64,000 nucleotides of DNA from Helicobacter sp. 'house sparrow 1' (GCF_900199585.1 NZ_FZQY01000005.1:18760-82759); one strand, 5' to 3'; positions 27,261 to 38,092 are shown, counted from the first letter of the stretch. Notes: generated from the sequence alone by a model not told the origin. Translations and numbers: made by a program.

Positions 27261-28323
27261 AGTTTTCTTCCTCCTCTGTTTCTATTTCATTAATTCTATT
27301 TTTTCTTCGCATTTCAAGCATTTCTAATATCTCTTTTACTTGGTCTTTTTCTGTTTTTAAGACCTCTTTGATTTTTATGCTCTTTCGATATCTTTGTAAT
27401 CCAATATCTGCTAAAAATTTATCTTTGCCATCAATAGCTACCAAAACTGTATCATCAGCTTTTCTATTTAATCTAATAATATCTCCTGCTTGTAGATCTA
27501 AAATATCTCTTAGAGATAGACTTGCTTGACCGATAGATGCACTAATATTAATATTTGCACCTCCAATTAGAGCCTGTAATTCTTTATTGCGACTTTTTTT
27601 AGAGCTTGTTTCAGAGAACACAAGATCTCTGCTACCTAATCTTGATAGGATTGTTTCAAGTGAAATCACAGGATAACAAAGATTAATCATACCACTACTA
27701 TGTCCTATAATAATTTCCATTACAACCATGATAACTACTTCATTTTGTGCAACAATTTGGACGACATTAGGACTAGATTCCTTGGCATCAATACTTGGAA
27801 AGATCTCGGTAACAGGAGCCCAAGCATCTTTTAGAGTTTGCATTATTTGCCTTAGAATACTATCTAAAAGATTTAATTCAATATCGCTAAATTCTCTTTG
27901 GCTATCATAAGTTTCCCCCTTTCCTCCAAGTAAGCGATCAATCATTGAAAACACAATGCTTGGATTAATTTCTAAAACCCCCGTTCCATCCATGGGCTTC
28001 ATTGAAAAAACATTAAAGCTTGTGGGACTTGGGAGACTCATTAAAAATTCTCCATAAGTCATCTGATCTACACTGTGTAATTGAATCTCAACAATGCTAC
28101 GCATAATGGCAGAAATCTGACTAGAGAGATTTCTAGCCATTTTATCGTGAATGCCTCTAAAGGCCCTTAATTGCTCTTTGCTTACACGGTTGGGTCTTTT
28201 AAAGTCATAAAGCATCACTTGCTTATTTGGGAGTAAACTGCTTCTTTCTAGCTCAGGAGTATGATCCTCATCTATTACTTCTAGTAGCGCATCAATTTCC
28301 TCTTGACTTAATATGTCAGCCAT
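27253..28323 (-). CDS. fliM: Flagellar motor switch protein FliM
   Basis: FliM binds phosphorylated CheY and carries the switching signal in the C-ring. The 356-residue protein begins with the CheY-binding peptide LSQEEIDALLE and contains a central CheC-like domain with GTGVLEINPSIVFSMIDRLLGG. The C-terminal FliN-like domain includes ASIGQASLSLRDILDLQAGDIIRL. It overlaps the end of fliA by 8 bases. Confidence 0.97.
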   Translation of the reverse strand: MADILSQEEIDALLEVIDEDHTPELERSSLLPNKQVMLYDFKRPNRVSKEQLRAFRGIHDKMARNLSSQISAIMRSIVEIQLHSVDQMTYGEFLMSLPSPTSFNVFSMKPMDGTGVLEINPSIVFSMIDRLLGGKGETYDSQREFSDIELNLLDSILRQIMQTLKDAWAPVTEIFPSIDAKESSPNVVQIVAQNEVVIMVVMEIIIGHSSGMINLCYPVISLETILSRLGSRDLVFSETSSKKSRNKELQALIGGANINISASIGQASLSLRDILDLQAGDIIRLNRKADDTVLVAIDGKDKFLADIGLQRYRKSIKIKEVLKTEKDQVKEILEMLEMRRKNRINEIETEEEENYE

Positions 28324-29005
28324 TATGTTCTCCTATGGATCTTCTAATCTTCTTGATTACTTCTTTTGTGATTTGTGAAATTCTAGATTCTGTGATATCT
28401 AAAACCTCCTTGATTTCACTAAGGCTCATTTCTTCAAAAAAATACATCTGTATTACAAGCTGTTCCCTTTCTGTTAGCTCTGAGAGAGCAGCTTTAATTT
28501 TATCAATAAGTTCTTCTTGCTCAAGCTTATCAATAATTGTGCTACCCTCAATTACATTGTACTGCTCATCAATAGGGACAAGAAGATAAATATCTGAAGC
28601 AATTTTTGCTTCTTTGATCTTTTCTAAAGTCTCATTAAGAATTTCTGCAAGATATTCATCACTAGGCTCTTCTTGATATTTATTGTAGTAGCGAGTAGTC
28701 TCAAAATCAATACTTTTAATGAGTTTTCTGTTAGCACGCGAGATGATATCAAGCGATCGGAGATAATCTAGTAATGCTCCATTAACTCGTGTTCTAGCAT
28801 ATCCCCAAAATGAATCATTAATAGCACTATCATATTTTCTGGCAAGCTTAATTAACTCCTCAGTTCCTATAGAGATCAAATCATTAATATCCACAGAGCT
28901 TGGTACTCTCTCTTTGATGCGATAGGCCATAGCCCTTACTGCTGGAAGATATTGTATGGCAAGTTCATCTTGAGAATGTCTGATATTTTGGTTATAAACA
29001 TTCAT
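28316..29005 (-). CDS. fliA: Flagellar sigma factor sigma-28
   Basis: FliA directs transcription of late flagellar genes such as the major flagellin. The 229-residue protein contains region 2 (DINDLISIGTEELIKLARKYD and FWGYARTRVNGALLDYLR), region 3, and a region 4 helix-turn-helix (EEMSLSEIKEVLDITESRISQI). Its ATG overlaps the stop of the preceding membrane protein gene. The anti-sigma factor FlgM is not in this window. Confidence 0.96.
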   Translation of the reverse strand: MNVYNQNIRHSQDELAIQYLPAVRAMAYRIKERVPSSVDINDLISIGTEELIKLARKYDSAINDSFWGYARTRVNGALLDYLRSLDIISRANRKLIKSIDFETTRYYNKYQEEPSDEYLAEILNETLEKIKEAKIASDIYLLVPIDEQYNVIEGSTIIDKLEQEELIDKIKAALSELTEREQLVIQMYFFEEMSLSEIKEVLDITESRISQITKEVIKKIRRSIGEHNG

Positions 29006-29319
29006 TGCATCTTACCATCATAATCAAAACTTTTAAGATAAAGTCTTATATTTTGCACCTCTCGCTCTTGCAAATCAAATTCCTTATCAAAATCATCCAA
29101 ACGACTCTCTAAGCTTGCCTTATCAAAAATATTAAAGCTAAAATTTAAAGACCAAGTGTAGATTGCAACAATAAGCATAGCAATCAGATAAAATCCAATT
29201 GTTGATACAACTGTCCAGAATAATACGATTTCTGGTTCATCAAATTTTGCAACAGCTAGGGCAAGGCCCAAAAAAAACCCAAACGAAACAGAAAGATTGA
29301 GATAATTAGTTGGTTTCAT
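29002..29319 (-). CDS. Small membrane protein between flhG and fliA
   Basis: Function unknown. The 105-residue product has two transmembrane helices (about residues 9-26 and 30-55) and an acidic C-terminal half. It starts 14 bases after flhG and overlaps fliA by 4 bases, so it is made together with flagellar regulators. H. pylori has an uncharacterised gene in the same slot (HP1033, from memory), which suggests a conserved role tied to flagella, but this is inference. Confidence 0.7.
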   Translation of the reverse strand: MKPTNYLNLSVSFGFFLGLALAVAKFDEPEIVLFWTVVSTIGFYLIAMLIVAIYTWSLNFSFNIFDKASLESRLDDFDKEFDLQEREVQNIRLYLKSFDYDGKMQ

Positions 29320-29333
29320 CTCATTTCCTTGAA

Positions 29334-30200
29334 CTAAAGATAACTAAGCATCCTTTTTAAGAAACTACCAAAGTTTGCTTTTGGAGTTTCAAGCATATTG
29401 CGTTCCACTTTTGAGATTAATTGTCTTGCTACTTCCTCCATATTAAGACTAAAGGCATTATATGGTTCGGTTTTTGTGATGAGTTCTCTATATTTAGTAG
29501 ACCCTCTCACGGTATTATTGGCCAAAAAGTTGCCCAAATAAAAGAGTTTTAGATGAGGGATATTTTTTAGAGCCACACTTTGTATTTTTTGGAAAATATT
29601 TAAGGCCTCTTGATTTCTTGAAGCCATATTAACAATCATTAAAATCTCTTCTCTATATTTTGCATTGATTTTTATTGTCGCATAGGCATCTGTAATCGCA
29701 GATGGATCTGGTGTGGTGATTACAATCACATAATCTGAAGCATTTAAAAAAGCCTGTGTGGTAGTTCCAATACCTGCACCCGTATCTACAATCACATAAT
29801 CAAAAGCTTCAAAAACAAGACTCTCATTTGCAAAACTATCCAAAATATTAAATTTATCGGCAAATTTCAATATCTCTTCGCCACTATCTCCAGGTATTAA
29901 GAAGAGGTTTTTATCTACAGGACAAATAATATCATCAAAGCTTGCTTCTCCCTTTAGTACATGCAATATATTTTGTTTGGTGCGCACACCAAAAATAAGA
30001 TCAAGATTTGCTAATCCGATATCTGCATCAAAGACCCCAATTTTATATCCCATTTTTGCAAGAATAAAGGCAAGATTGGCACTAATTGTTGATTTTCCTA
30101 CCCCACCTTTTCCGCTTGTAATTGCAATAAACTTCGTGGAATGTAATTTCTTTTCACCACGAAGTAATTGTTCAAGTTTTGTTGCTTGATTTTCGCTCAT
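29334..30200 (-). CDS. flhG: Flagellar number regulator, MinD-like ATPase FlhG (FleN/YlxH)
   Basis: FlhG is a MinD-type ATPase that stimulates FlhF GTPase activity and limits flagellar number at the pole. The deviant Walker A motif [10 protein letters not shown] is at residues 29-38, preceded by the short FlhF-activating N-terminus (NQATKLEQLLRG). DADIGLANLDLIFG and VIVDTGAGIG follow. The C-terminus FLKRMLSYL resembles a membrane-targeting helix. It overlaps flhF by 4 bases. Confidence 0.95.
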   Translation of the reverse strand: MSENQATKLEQLLRGEKKLHSTKFIAITSGKGGVGKSTISANLAFILAKMGYKIGVFDADIGLANLDLIFGVRTKQNILHVLKGEASFDDIICPVDKNLFLIPGDSGEEILKFADKFNILDSFANESLVFEAFDYVIVDTGAGIGTTTQAFLNASDYVIVITTPDPSAITDAYATIKINAKYREEILMIVNMASRNQEALNIFQKIQSVALKNIPHLKLFYLGNFLANNTVRGSTKYRELITKTEPYNAFSLNMEEVARQLISKVERNMLETPKANFGSFLKRMLSYL

Positions 30201-31540
30201 TTTCTACCTTTACTTGGATTATAAAAACCATCAAGCAAGCAGTCAGCAAGATAGTCATTTGACGCCACACATAGGTCTGTGGGTACTTCTTGACCTACAG
30301 AAAGATAACTAATTGTTTTTTTTGTTTCATATGCAAGAGAAAACAGATTTCCCAAACCCTTGCTTTCATCTAATTTACTAAAGATAAAAGAATCAATATC
30401 TAGTTCACTAAAAGATTGATAGATATCCCTTAAGTCCTCATATTTTGTTGTCGCAGATAAAACTAGCGCGATGTCAATTTTATAATTGTTTTGTGTGAAT
30501 TTTTTTAGTTGATTGATTTTTTGTTTATCATGCTGAGAGTGCCCAGCTGTATCTACAAGAATAATATCACAATATCTGAGCGCATCAATTTCTTTTAAGA
30601 AATCTTCAGGCTCAATCACTGTTTCTATACTAATTTTCATTTTTCTTGCATACCAAGTAAGTTGCTCTAAAGCACCTATTCTATAAGTGTCTAAAGTTAT
30701 GATTCCCACTCGATATTTCTTATCTAAAAGTTTGGAATATCTTGCGGCAAGTTTTGCTAATGTTGTGGTTTTTCCAACTCCTGTTGGTCCAGTTAGCATA
30801 ATAATTTTTTTATTTCCTAAATCAAGGTTTTCATTTCGGCAATAAAGCATTTTTCTCAAGACTTCTCTGAAATACCGCTTGATAGTCAAAGAGTTTTCCC
30901 TCATTTTTAAAGGCATCAGCTCTAAGCTTAATTGCATAATTTCATCAAGATGGGCAGAATGCATACCGCTATTTTTTGCAATTCTATAAATTTCTGCAAA
31001 TTCTTGGGGGATTTGTATATTATTGGGTGATTTTTCTTCCCAAAACATACTTTGGATAAGCTTCATCCTATCATTAATTTTATCCAGTTCGGTTTTTATT
31101 GCCTTGAATTCTTTGCTCTCATTTTGTTCTTTTTTAAATTTTTCCTCTTCTTTTCTAAGAACTTTGCTTTCAAACCTTAAATCAAAATCATCAGAAGCTT
31201 TTTTATTATCTAAAGTTTGATTGATTTCTCTTACAGCGCTTGAAAGTTGAACGCTTACAGCATCATTTTGATTTTCTTCTTCAAAATTACCAAAATATTT
31301 TTTCTTTGCATTTTTTTGTGTAATTTCATCAAGACGCTTTTGAATACTATTTTTTGGAGGAGGTGGAGTATCTTGAGTGTCTTCTTCTACTGCAACAATA
31401 ATCTCATACAAACCTGCTTGACCTAATGTCTTTTTTCTCACTTCTCTAGTTTTTACAACAAGTGCATCTTCACCATGCTTTTCTTGCGCAATTTTTAATG
31501 CTTGAGCAGCAGTTTCTCCACCATAGGTATAAAGTTTCAT
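30197..31540 (-). CDS. flhF: Flagellar biosynthesis SRP-type GTPase FlhF
   Basis: FlhF marks the cell pole for flagellar assembly. I place its start at the ATG at 31540 (MKLYTYGGETAAQAL), where the family begins and where an AAAGGAAAGG ribosome site precedes it. A reading 21 codons further upstream lies inside folK and lacks support. The 447-residue protein has an N-terminal low-complexity basic/acidic region and the SRP GTPase domain, with TGPTGVGKTTTLAKLAARY as G1, DTYRIGALEQL, and VDTAGHSQHD as G3. Its ATG overlaps the folK stop. Confidence 0.95.
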   Translation of the reverse strand: MKLYTYGGETAAQALKIAQEKHGEDALVVKTREVRKKTLGQAGLYEIIVAVEEDTQDTPPPPKNSIQKRLDEITQKNAKKKYFGNFEEENQNDAVSVQLSSAVREINQTLDNKKASDDFDLRFESKVLRKEEEKFKKEQNESKEFKAIKTELDKINDRMKLIQSMFWEEKSPNNIQIPQEFAEIYRIAKNSGMHSAHLDEIMQLSLELMPLKMRENSLTIKRYFREVLRKMLYCRNENLDLGNKKIIMLTGPTGVGKTTTLAKLAARYSKLLDKKYRVGIITLDTYRIGALEQLTWYARKMKISIETVIEPEDFLKEIDALRYCDIILVDTAGHSQHDKQKINQLKKFTQNNYKIDIALVLSATTKYEDLRDIYQSFSELDIDSFIFSKLDESKGLGNLFSLAYETKKTISYLSVGQEVPTDLCVASNDYLADCLLDGFYNPSKGRK

Positions 31541-32025
31541 CACCTTTCCTTTTGTAGATTTTGTAGCATCAGTGGTATTATAACAGATTCTCGTTGTTTC
31601 CAATACGGGTGGGGAATTTTTAGATGCGGGTAGGTGATTTTAATCTTATTAAAGAATAAGAGATCAATATCTAGGGTTCTTGGCGCATTTTTAAAAACTC
31701 TTTTTCTAGGTCTTTTGAATTTTCTTTCAAGATAGAAAATTGTACAAAAAACCGCCCTTAAATAAAGAGGGGTTTGTAGAGTAAGAGTTGCATTATAAAA
31801 GTCTTGTTGGTTGGTATATCCAAATGCAGGATTTTGATAAATGGGACTTGAGGAGACAATAAAAAAGAGTTTATTTTTTTGAAACCATGAAAATAAATGA
31901 TCAAAAGTTTGGAAGCAATTCCCTTGATTCCCTCCAATTCCTATTGTAAAAGTATTTAAAGCAGAATTTTTTTTAAAAAAGGGAGTGGAGAAAGGAAAAT
32001 GGGGGGTAAAAAATATCTTCCGCAT
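31540..32025 (-). CDS. folK: Hydroxymethyldihydropterin pyrophosphokinase (HPPK)
   Basis: This enzyme makes the activated pterin for folate synthesis. The 161-residue protein ends in the HPPK signature (RTLDIDLLFF, with the two metal-binding aspartates) and IPHPYWKQRESVIIPL. The N-terminal strand is GIGGNQGN instead of the usual LGSNLG, and about 22 extra residues precede it, so a later start is possible, although no better ribosome site is visible. It overlaps flhF by one base and lies 2 bases after pepQ. Confidence 0.9.
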   Translation of the reverse strand: MRKIFFTPHFPFSTPFFKKNSALNTFTIGIGGNQGNCFQTFDHLFSWFQKNKLFFIVSSSPIYQNPAFGYTNQQDFYNATLTLQTPLYLRAVFCTIFYLERKFKRPRKRVFKNAPRTLDIDLLFFNKIKITYPHLKIPHPYWKQRESVIIPLMLQNLQKER

Positions 32026-32027
32026 CT

Positions 32028-33053
32028 CTAAAGAATATGAGCCCTGCCATTTTTTATTACAACAAGATCTTCAATTCTTACTCCAAATTCATTAGGAAGA
32101 TAGATTCCTGGTTCAATAGAAAAAACCATGCCATCTTCTATAATCTCTTCGCTTCTTGGGGAAATAAAAGGTAGCTCATGTATATCTAGTCCAATTCCAT
32201 GTCCTGTGCTATGGTTAAAGAAATTCCCAAAACCATGTTCTTCTATAATGTTTCTTGCTATGGCATCAATTTCTTTACCCTTCATCCCACTTTTGATACT
32301 CTTTATTGTTTCTTCCTGTGCCTTTAATACAATATCATAAACTTTTTGTTTCTTAATATCTTTGAAACTTTGTTGTTTCTCAAAATGAAAGTTCTCATCA
32401 AAAATGGCAGTTCGTGTTCTATCAGAACAATAGTGTTTAAATTTGATACCAGCATCAAAGAGAATCAAATCTTCTTTATTAAGAAGAGAAGTAGAGGCTA
32501 ATGCATGAGGTTTTGCAGCATTTGCATTGATACCAATAATGGGTTCAAAACTTAATTCATAATTGCCGTGGTCTTGTAAAAAATTCTTCGCATAAAAAAG
32601 GAGTTCTTTTTCATTTAAAGGATTTTTTTGATTTAATAAAAAAGAGGCAAATTTTTCATAAGCCTTTTGGTTGAGGTGTTGAGATTGAGCAATTTTTTGT
32701 ATTTCTTCTTGGTTTTTTATTATCCTTAAGCGCTGATGAAAGGAAGCTTTAGGCTTTAAACTCGTATTGCAGAGTGATGATATTTGATTAAAAACAGAAA
32801 CACTTACTTGTTGATCATCAAAAATCAGCTCTTTGGGCTTTAAACTATTAATAAGCTTAATAAGCCCCTGAGTGATATTAGATTCTTCAATAATTTGTGT
32901 ATTTTTGGAGCAAAATTCCTGTGCCTCAAGTGTGTATCTAGAATCTGTGATAAAAAAGCAATCTTTTTGAATTTTTAATAGCCAAGCATTATCACAACTA
33001 AACCCACACTCATAAAGCTGTGCACTTTGATCTTGAGTAAAAAAATCAAACAT
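32028..33053 (-). CDS. pepQ: M24-family Xaa-Pro dipeptidase/aminopeptidase
   Basis: This is a cytoplasmic metallopeptidase that cleaves peptides next to proline. The M24 fold metal ligands can be followed: the aspartates in LFDAGIKFKHYCSDRTR, the histidine in STGHGIGLDIHELPF, and the glutamates in SIEPGIYLP and VRIEDLVVI. I start it at the ATG at 33053 (MFDFFTQD). A reading 18 codons longer overlaps aroQ by 50 bases and has no ribosome site. It sits between aroQ and folK, as in H. pylori. No transmembrane segment is present. Confidence 0.9.
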   Translation of the reverse strand: MFDFFTQDQSAQLYECGFSCDNAWLLKIQKDCFFITDSRYTLEAQEFCSKNTQIIEESNITQGLIKLINSLKPKELIFDDQQVSVSVFNQISSLCNTSLKPKASFHQRLRIIKNQEEIQKIAQSQHLNQKAYEKFASFLLNQKNPLNEKELLFYAKNFLQDHGNYELSFEPIIGINANAAKPHALASTSLLNKEDLILFDAGIKFKHYCSDRTRTAIFDENFHFEKQQSFKDIKKQKVYDIVLKAQEETIKSIKSGMKGKEIDAIARNIIEEHGFGNFFNHSTGHGIGLDIHELPFISPRSEEIIEDGMVFSIEPGIYLPNEFGVRIEDLVVIKNGRAHIL

Positions 33054-33057
33054 AAGA

Positions 33058-33537
33058 CTAGTTGTTTTGTTGTTTGGCTTGAGCCTCTTTAACTGCTTGA
33101 ATTTCATTGAGAATTTGTAAGATTGAAATTAAAGCAAGATGGTAGCCAAAAGCTCCAAAACCTGTAATAACACCGGCAGAAGCAGCACCAGTGTAGCTAT
33201 TTCTTCTGAATTCTTCTCTAGCAAAAATATTGCTTAAATGAACCTCAATTACAGGAACACCAGCAGAAGCAATAGCATCAGCAATTGCAATAGAGGTGTG
33301 AGAGTATGCACCAGGATTGATGATGATCCCCTGATATTCTCCCCCAATACATTCTTGAATTTTATCAATAATCTCGCCCTCAAAATTGCTTTGAAAAAAA
33401 TCAATATCAAACTTGTTTTGTTTTGCAAACTCTTGCATATTTGAGTGAATTTGCTCAAGCGTTATTGGTCCATAGATTCTTGGATCTCTATGTCCTAGAA
33501 TATTTAAGTTTGGCCCCTGTATAACTAGGATTTTCAT
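33058..33537 (-). CDS. aroQ: Type II 3-dehydroquinate dehydratase
   Basis: It removes water from dehydroquinate in the shikimate pathway. The 159-residue product has the diagnostic opening ILVIQGPNLNILGHRDPRIYG with the active-site tyrosine, then NPGAYSHTSIAI and VEVHLSNIFAREEFR, which carry the catalytic asparagine and histidine. It heads the unit that continues through pepQ, folK and the flagellar genes. Confidence 0.96.
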   Translation of the reverse strand: MKILVIQGPNLNILGHRDPRIYGPITLEQIHSNMQEFAKQNKFDIDFFQSNFEGEIIDKIQECIGGEYQGIIINPGAYSHTSIAIADAIASAGVPVIEVHLSNIFAREEFRRNSYTGAASAGVITGFGAFGYHLALISILQILNEIQAVKEAQAKQQNN

Positions 33538-33600
33538 TTTTAATTCCTTAATAATAGATTTCTATTACTATATAAAAAAGTAGCTGATTTTTTAATTAAA

Positions 33601-34250
33601 TTAAATGAGAGGTTTTTTTTGTTCCCCATCAGGAATGCTCATAATATGCTCCTCCTGCACTTCTTGTTTTTTAACTTCTTGCTTTTTTTCCTCAAATGGA
33701 GGACCCTTTTTAAGGGTTTCTGTTAATAATGCTGCTTTTTTAGGCTCCATTTTTGCCAGAATTTTTCCAATTTCTTGTGGCTTAAGATAAAAAAGAATAT
33801 TGGCAGCCTCACTAAGGCTAAGATCACTTAAAATTGCTGCAGCTTTTGAATCTTTCATTTTAGAGTAGGTTTGCGCAACCTTGCTCTCTGTTTCATCGCG
33901 GATTTGTCTTAATATATCCTCATTTTTTGCCAAAATTTTTTTTACCCTTTCTTCAGCTTCTTTTTGTTTTGTTTGTAAAAGAATTTCCTTGTCATTTAAG
34001 GCTTGGGTTTTTTGTTTTAATTCTTCTTCTTTATCTTGAAGTTTTTTTTCTCGTTGATTAAATAAGTCCTCGCTTGCTTTTTGTAGCATTTCTAAAGATT
34101 GTTTTTTTTCTTCAAGGGTTTGGATTTGTTGAATAATTTCTGATTTTTTTGCTTCAAAGATTGCATTACACTGTATAAGCTTTGAGCTTTCCTCTTGTGT
34201 TTCTTCTGCATAAAGATAGCTGAGTATAAGAGCCAGAAATATTTTCTTTT

Positions 34251-34254
<4 letters not shown>
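33601..34254 (-). CDS. MotE-like periplasmic coiled-coil protein
   Basis: The 217-residue product has an N-terminal signal sequence (MKKKIFLALILSYLYAEE) and a long coiled coil at about 35-125. A C-terminal domain at about 130-180 (MKDSKAAAILSDLSLSEAANILFYLKPQEIGKIL) matches the MgtE N-terminal-like repeat found in MotE. MotE in Campylobacterota supports flagellar motor function as a partner of MotB/MotC-type proteins. It overlaps the FliJ-like gene by 4 bases and ends the purA unit. The exact role is inferred from domain and context. Confidence 0.75.
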
Positions 34255-35929
<1,675 letters not shown>

Positions 35930-35969
35930 TTATATTTTTAATAATGCTATTTTATACTTAATTAAGTCT

Positions 35970-36899
35970 CTAGATAAAAAGAGAATTAACGCTTTCATTG
36001 TAGTGGATTCTGCGAATAACTTCAGCAAATAATGGAGCAACGCTAAGCACAGTAATTTTTGAACAAGAATTTTTAAGGGGAATGGAATTGCTGACTACAA
36101 CCTCATCTAAAACACTCTCTTGGATTCTTTGGATAGCAGGACCACTTAAAACAGGATGGGTTCCAAGAGCCATTACAGAATTTGCTCCTCTAGATTTTAA
36201 TACATGGGCAGCCTTGCACATAGTCCCAGCTGTATCAATCATATCATCAACCAAGATAACATCTTTACCCTCAACATCTCCAATAATATTCATCACCTCG
36301 CTTTCATTTGCCTTTTCTCGTTTTTTATCTACAATGACTAGATCTAGGTGCAGTTGATCTGCAAAATATCTTGCTCTTGATACGCCTCCAATATCTGGAC
36401 TTGCAATAATTGGATTGTTAAAGTTTTTTGAGCGAATATAATCTCTAAAAATAATAGAGCCATAAAGATTATCTACTGGGATATCAAAGAAACCTTGAAT
36501 CTGTCCTGCGTGTAGATCCATAGTAATGATGCGATTAATACCAGCACTCTGCATTAAGTTTGCAACTAACTTTGCTGTAATTGGAACTCTTGGTGCAGCC
36601 TTTCTATCTTGTCTTGCATATCCAAAATAAGGAATAACAGCATTAATGGAATTAGCAGAACTTCTTTTAAATGCATCTGTCATGACTAGCAATTCCATTA
36701 GATTGTCATTTGTTGGAGCACAGGTTGGTTGAATGATAAAAATATCTTTACCACGCACAGATTCTGAAATTTGAACACTGATTTCTCCATCACTAAAACG
36801 ACTTATATTTGCCTTTGAGACAACGCCATCAAGATATTTGGCTAGCTCTTTACTAAACTCTGTATGGGCAGTCCCACTGAAAATTTTAAAACCCTTCAT
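35970..36899 (-). CDS. prs: Ribose-phosphate pyrophosphokinase
   Basis: Prs makes PRPP for nucleotide, histidine and tryptophan synthesis. The 309-residue protein shows FSDGEISVQISESVRG, the ATP-loop region YARQDRKA, and the PRPP-binding loop VILVDDMIDTAGTMCKA. It is a class I enzyme of normal length. It lies 55 bases upstream of purA on the same strand, a logical purine pairing. Confidence 0.97.
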   Translation of the reverse strand: MKGFKIFSGTAHTEFSKELAKYLDGVVSKANISRFSDGEISVQISESVRGKDIFIIQPTCAPTNDNLMELLVMTDAFKRSSANSINAVIPYFGYARQDRKAAPRVPITAKLVANLMQSAGINRIITMDLHAGQIQGFFDIPVDNLYGSIIFRDYIRSKNFNNPIIASPDIGGVSRARYFADQLHLDLVIVDKKREKANESEVMNIIGDVEGKDVILVDDMIDTAGTMCKAAHVLKSRGANSVMALGTHPVLSGPAIQRIQESVLDEVVVSNSIPLKNSCSKITVLSVAPLFAEVIRRIHYNESVNSLFI

Positions 36900-36949
36900 A
36901 AAACATCCTCATTCTTTCTTGAAATTATAAGTTGTTAAACCTTAAAAGA

Positions 36950-38092
36950 TTATTTGTATCCCAGTGTATTTAACAGCTTGTGTGTATCTAGACTTAAAGT
37001 CAGCATTTGTTGGTGATAAAATCCTTCATGATTAAAGTGTAAAATAAAGCTAAACCTCCCGACTAAATAATGATTCTTGTATTCATAATAAAGCTCTGCA
37101 CGGTCATAGAAACGAGATTGATAAAATGGTAATCCTGCATAGAAATTTTCACCATATTCTCTAAAATATTTAAATTGTCTATCGCCAAAATATAAACTAT
37201 TGTCGATACCAAAACCCTTGTATTGTAGTTGTGTATCAAGTTGCCATCCAATTTGATTGCTAAAAGGATCTGTTCCAGTAGAGAGCCTTCTTTTTCTCTC
37301 CATTGAAGAAAGATTGCTAAAAGAAATTTTTATTTTATCTAGGCTAGGAATAAGCTGGGTGAGGTCTGTGCCAATAAACACCTGATAATAAAAACGATCT
37401 AAAAGATAGGTATCAAAATTATTTCCATCAAGATTTAAGAAATTGCTATTTTTAAAGTGATAGAGCAAGAAAGAACCACCAAGAAAGAACTTTTTATCAA
37501 AAAAATTCTTTCTTAAATATCCTTGTGTTAGAAACTCATCATCTCTTTTTTGAATATTTCCTCCATACCAGTCAAAAATAAATTCTGCTTGTAAATCAAG
37601 ATTTTTTGAGTCATATTGAAACATTACACCATTATTTACAGGGTTGTAAAACAAGAAATCCTTTCTAAAAAAAAGATTAGAATATTCGCCTATCCAGTTT
37701 TTTTTTGAAAAGATTCCAAAATAGCCCTTAATATCATTGTAAGTAAAATCATAAGAGAGTGTAATTCCCCCCTTCATGGGATAATTCTCACCCATATTGT
37801 TGATAAAATATCCACCAAGATTAAGATTTTGATTATAAAAATGCACCCCAATGTGAGGAAATAAACTTCCAGCAAACAAGGTTCTTGTAGGCCAAATTTT
37901 TTGAGATTCTTCAAGGTTATCTAGTAAAAAATCAAAGTCAAAACCATAAATGAATTGAATAGGGCGTTGTAGCTTTGCTTGATCTGTTTGGTTGGAAATA
38001 TTAAAGGAGGGAGGATTTTCCTGAGAAAAAACAAATGTAAAAACAAGAATGCTAAGCAGATAAAATCTGCTTAGAAGAGAGTTATTTTTCAT
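36950..38092 (-). CDS. Predicted outer-membrane beta-barrel protein, unknown function
   Basis: I do not recognise a named family. From the ATG at 38092 (MKNNSLLSRFYLL) the product has 380 residues, a clear signal peptide ending near FVFSQ, and then many amphipathic strands rich in aromatic residues (YLRKNFFDKKFFLGGSFLLYHF, FRKDFLFYNP), the look of a 14-18-strand barrel. The usual terminal aromatic is replaced by GYK, so the assignment is not complete. A longer reading from 38125 lies mostly inside yceI and is unlikely. The start overlaps the yceI end by 11 bases with a poor ribosome site, and a strong hairpin lies in codons 7-14. Confidence 0.6.
   Translation of the reverse strand: MKNNSLLSRFYLLSILVFTFVFSQENPPSFNISNQTDQAKLQRPIQFIYGFDFDFLLDNLEESQKIWPTRTLFAGSLFPHIGVHFYNQNLNLGGYFINNMGENYPMKGGITLSYDFTYNDIKGYFGIFSKKNWIGEYSNLFFRKDFLFYNPVNNGVMFQYDSKNLDLQAEFIFDWYGGNIQKRDDEFLTQGYLRKNFFDKKFFLGGSFLLYHFKNSNFLNLDGNNFDTYLLDRFYYQVFIGTDLTQLIPSLDKIKISFSNLSSMERKRRLSTGTDPFSNQIGWQLDTQLQYKGFGIDNSLYFGDRQFKYFREYGENFYAGLPFYQSRFYDRAELYYEYKNHYLVGRFSFILHFNHEGFYHQQMLTLSLDTHKLLNTLGYK
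38052..38074 (-). promoter_or_regulatory. Inverted repeat in the first codons of the outer-membrane protein gene
   Basis: Perfect 9-base arms (CTAAGCAGA and TCTGCTTAG on the plus strand) enclose a 5-base loop. In the mRNA the hairpin begins 18 bases after the A of the start codon and could slow or block translation. It encodes part of the signal peptide, where codon choice is flexible, so chance is not excluded. Confidence 0.4.

Noticed and set aside
31541..31603. Upstream extension of flhF by 21 codons
   Set aside because: It lies inside folK; the family begins at MKLYTYGG, which has its own ribosome site.
33054..33107. Upstream extension of pepQ by 18 codons
   Set aside because: It overlaps aroQ by 50 bases and has no ribosome site.
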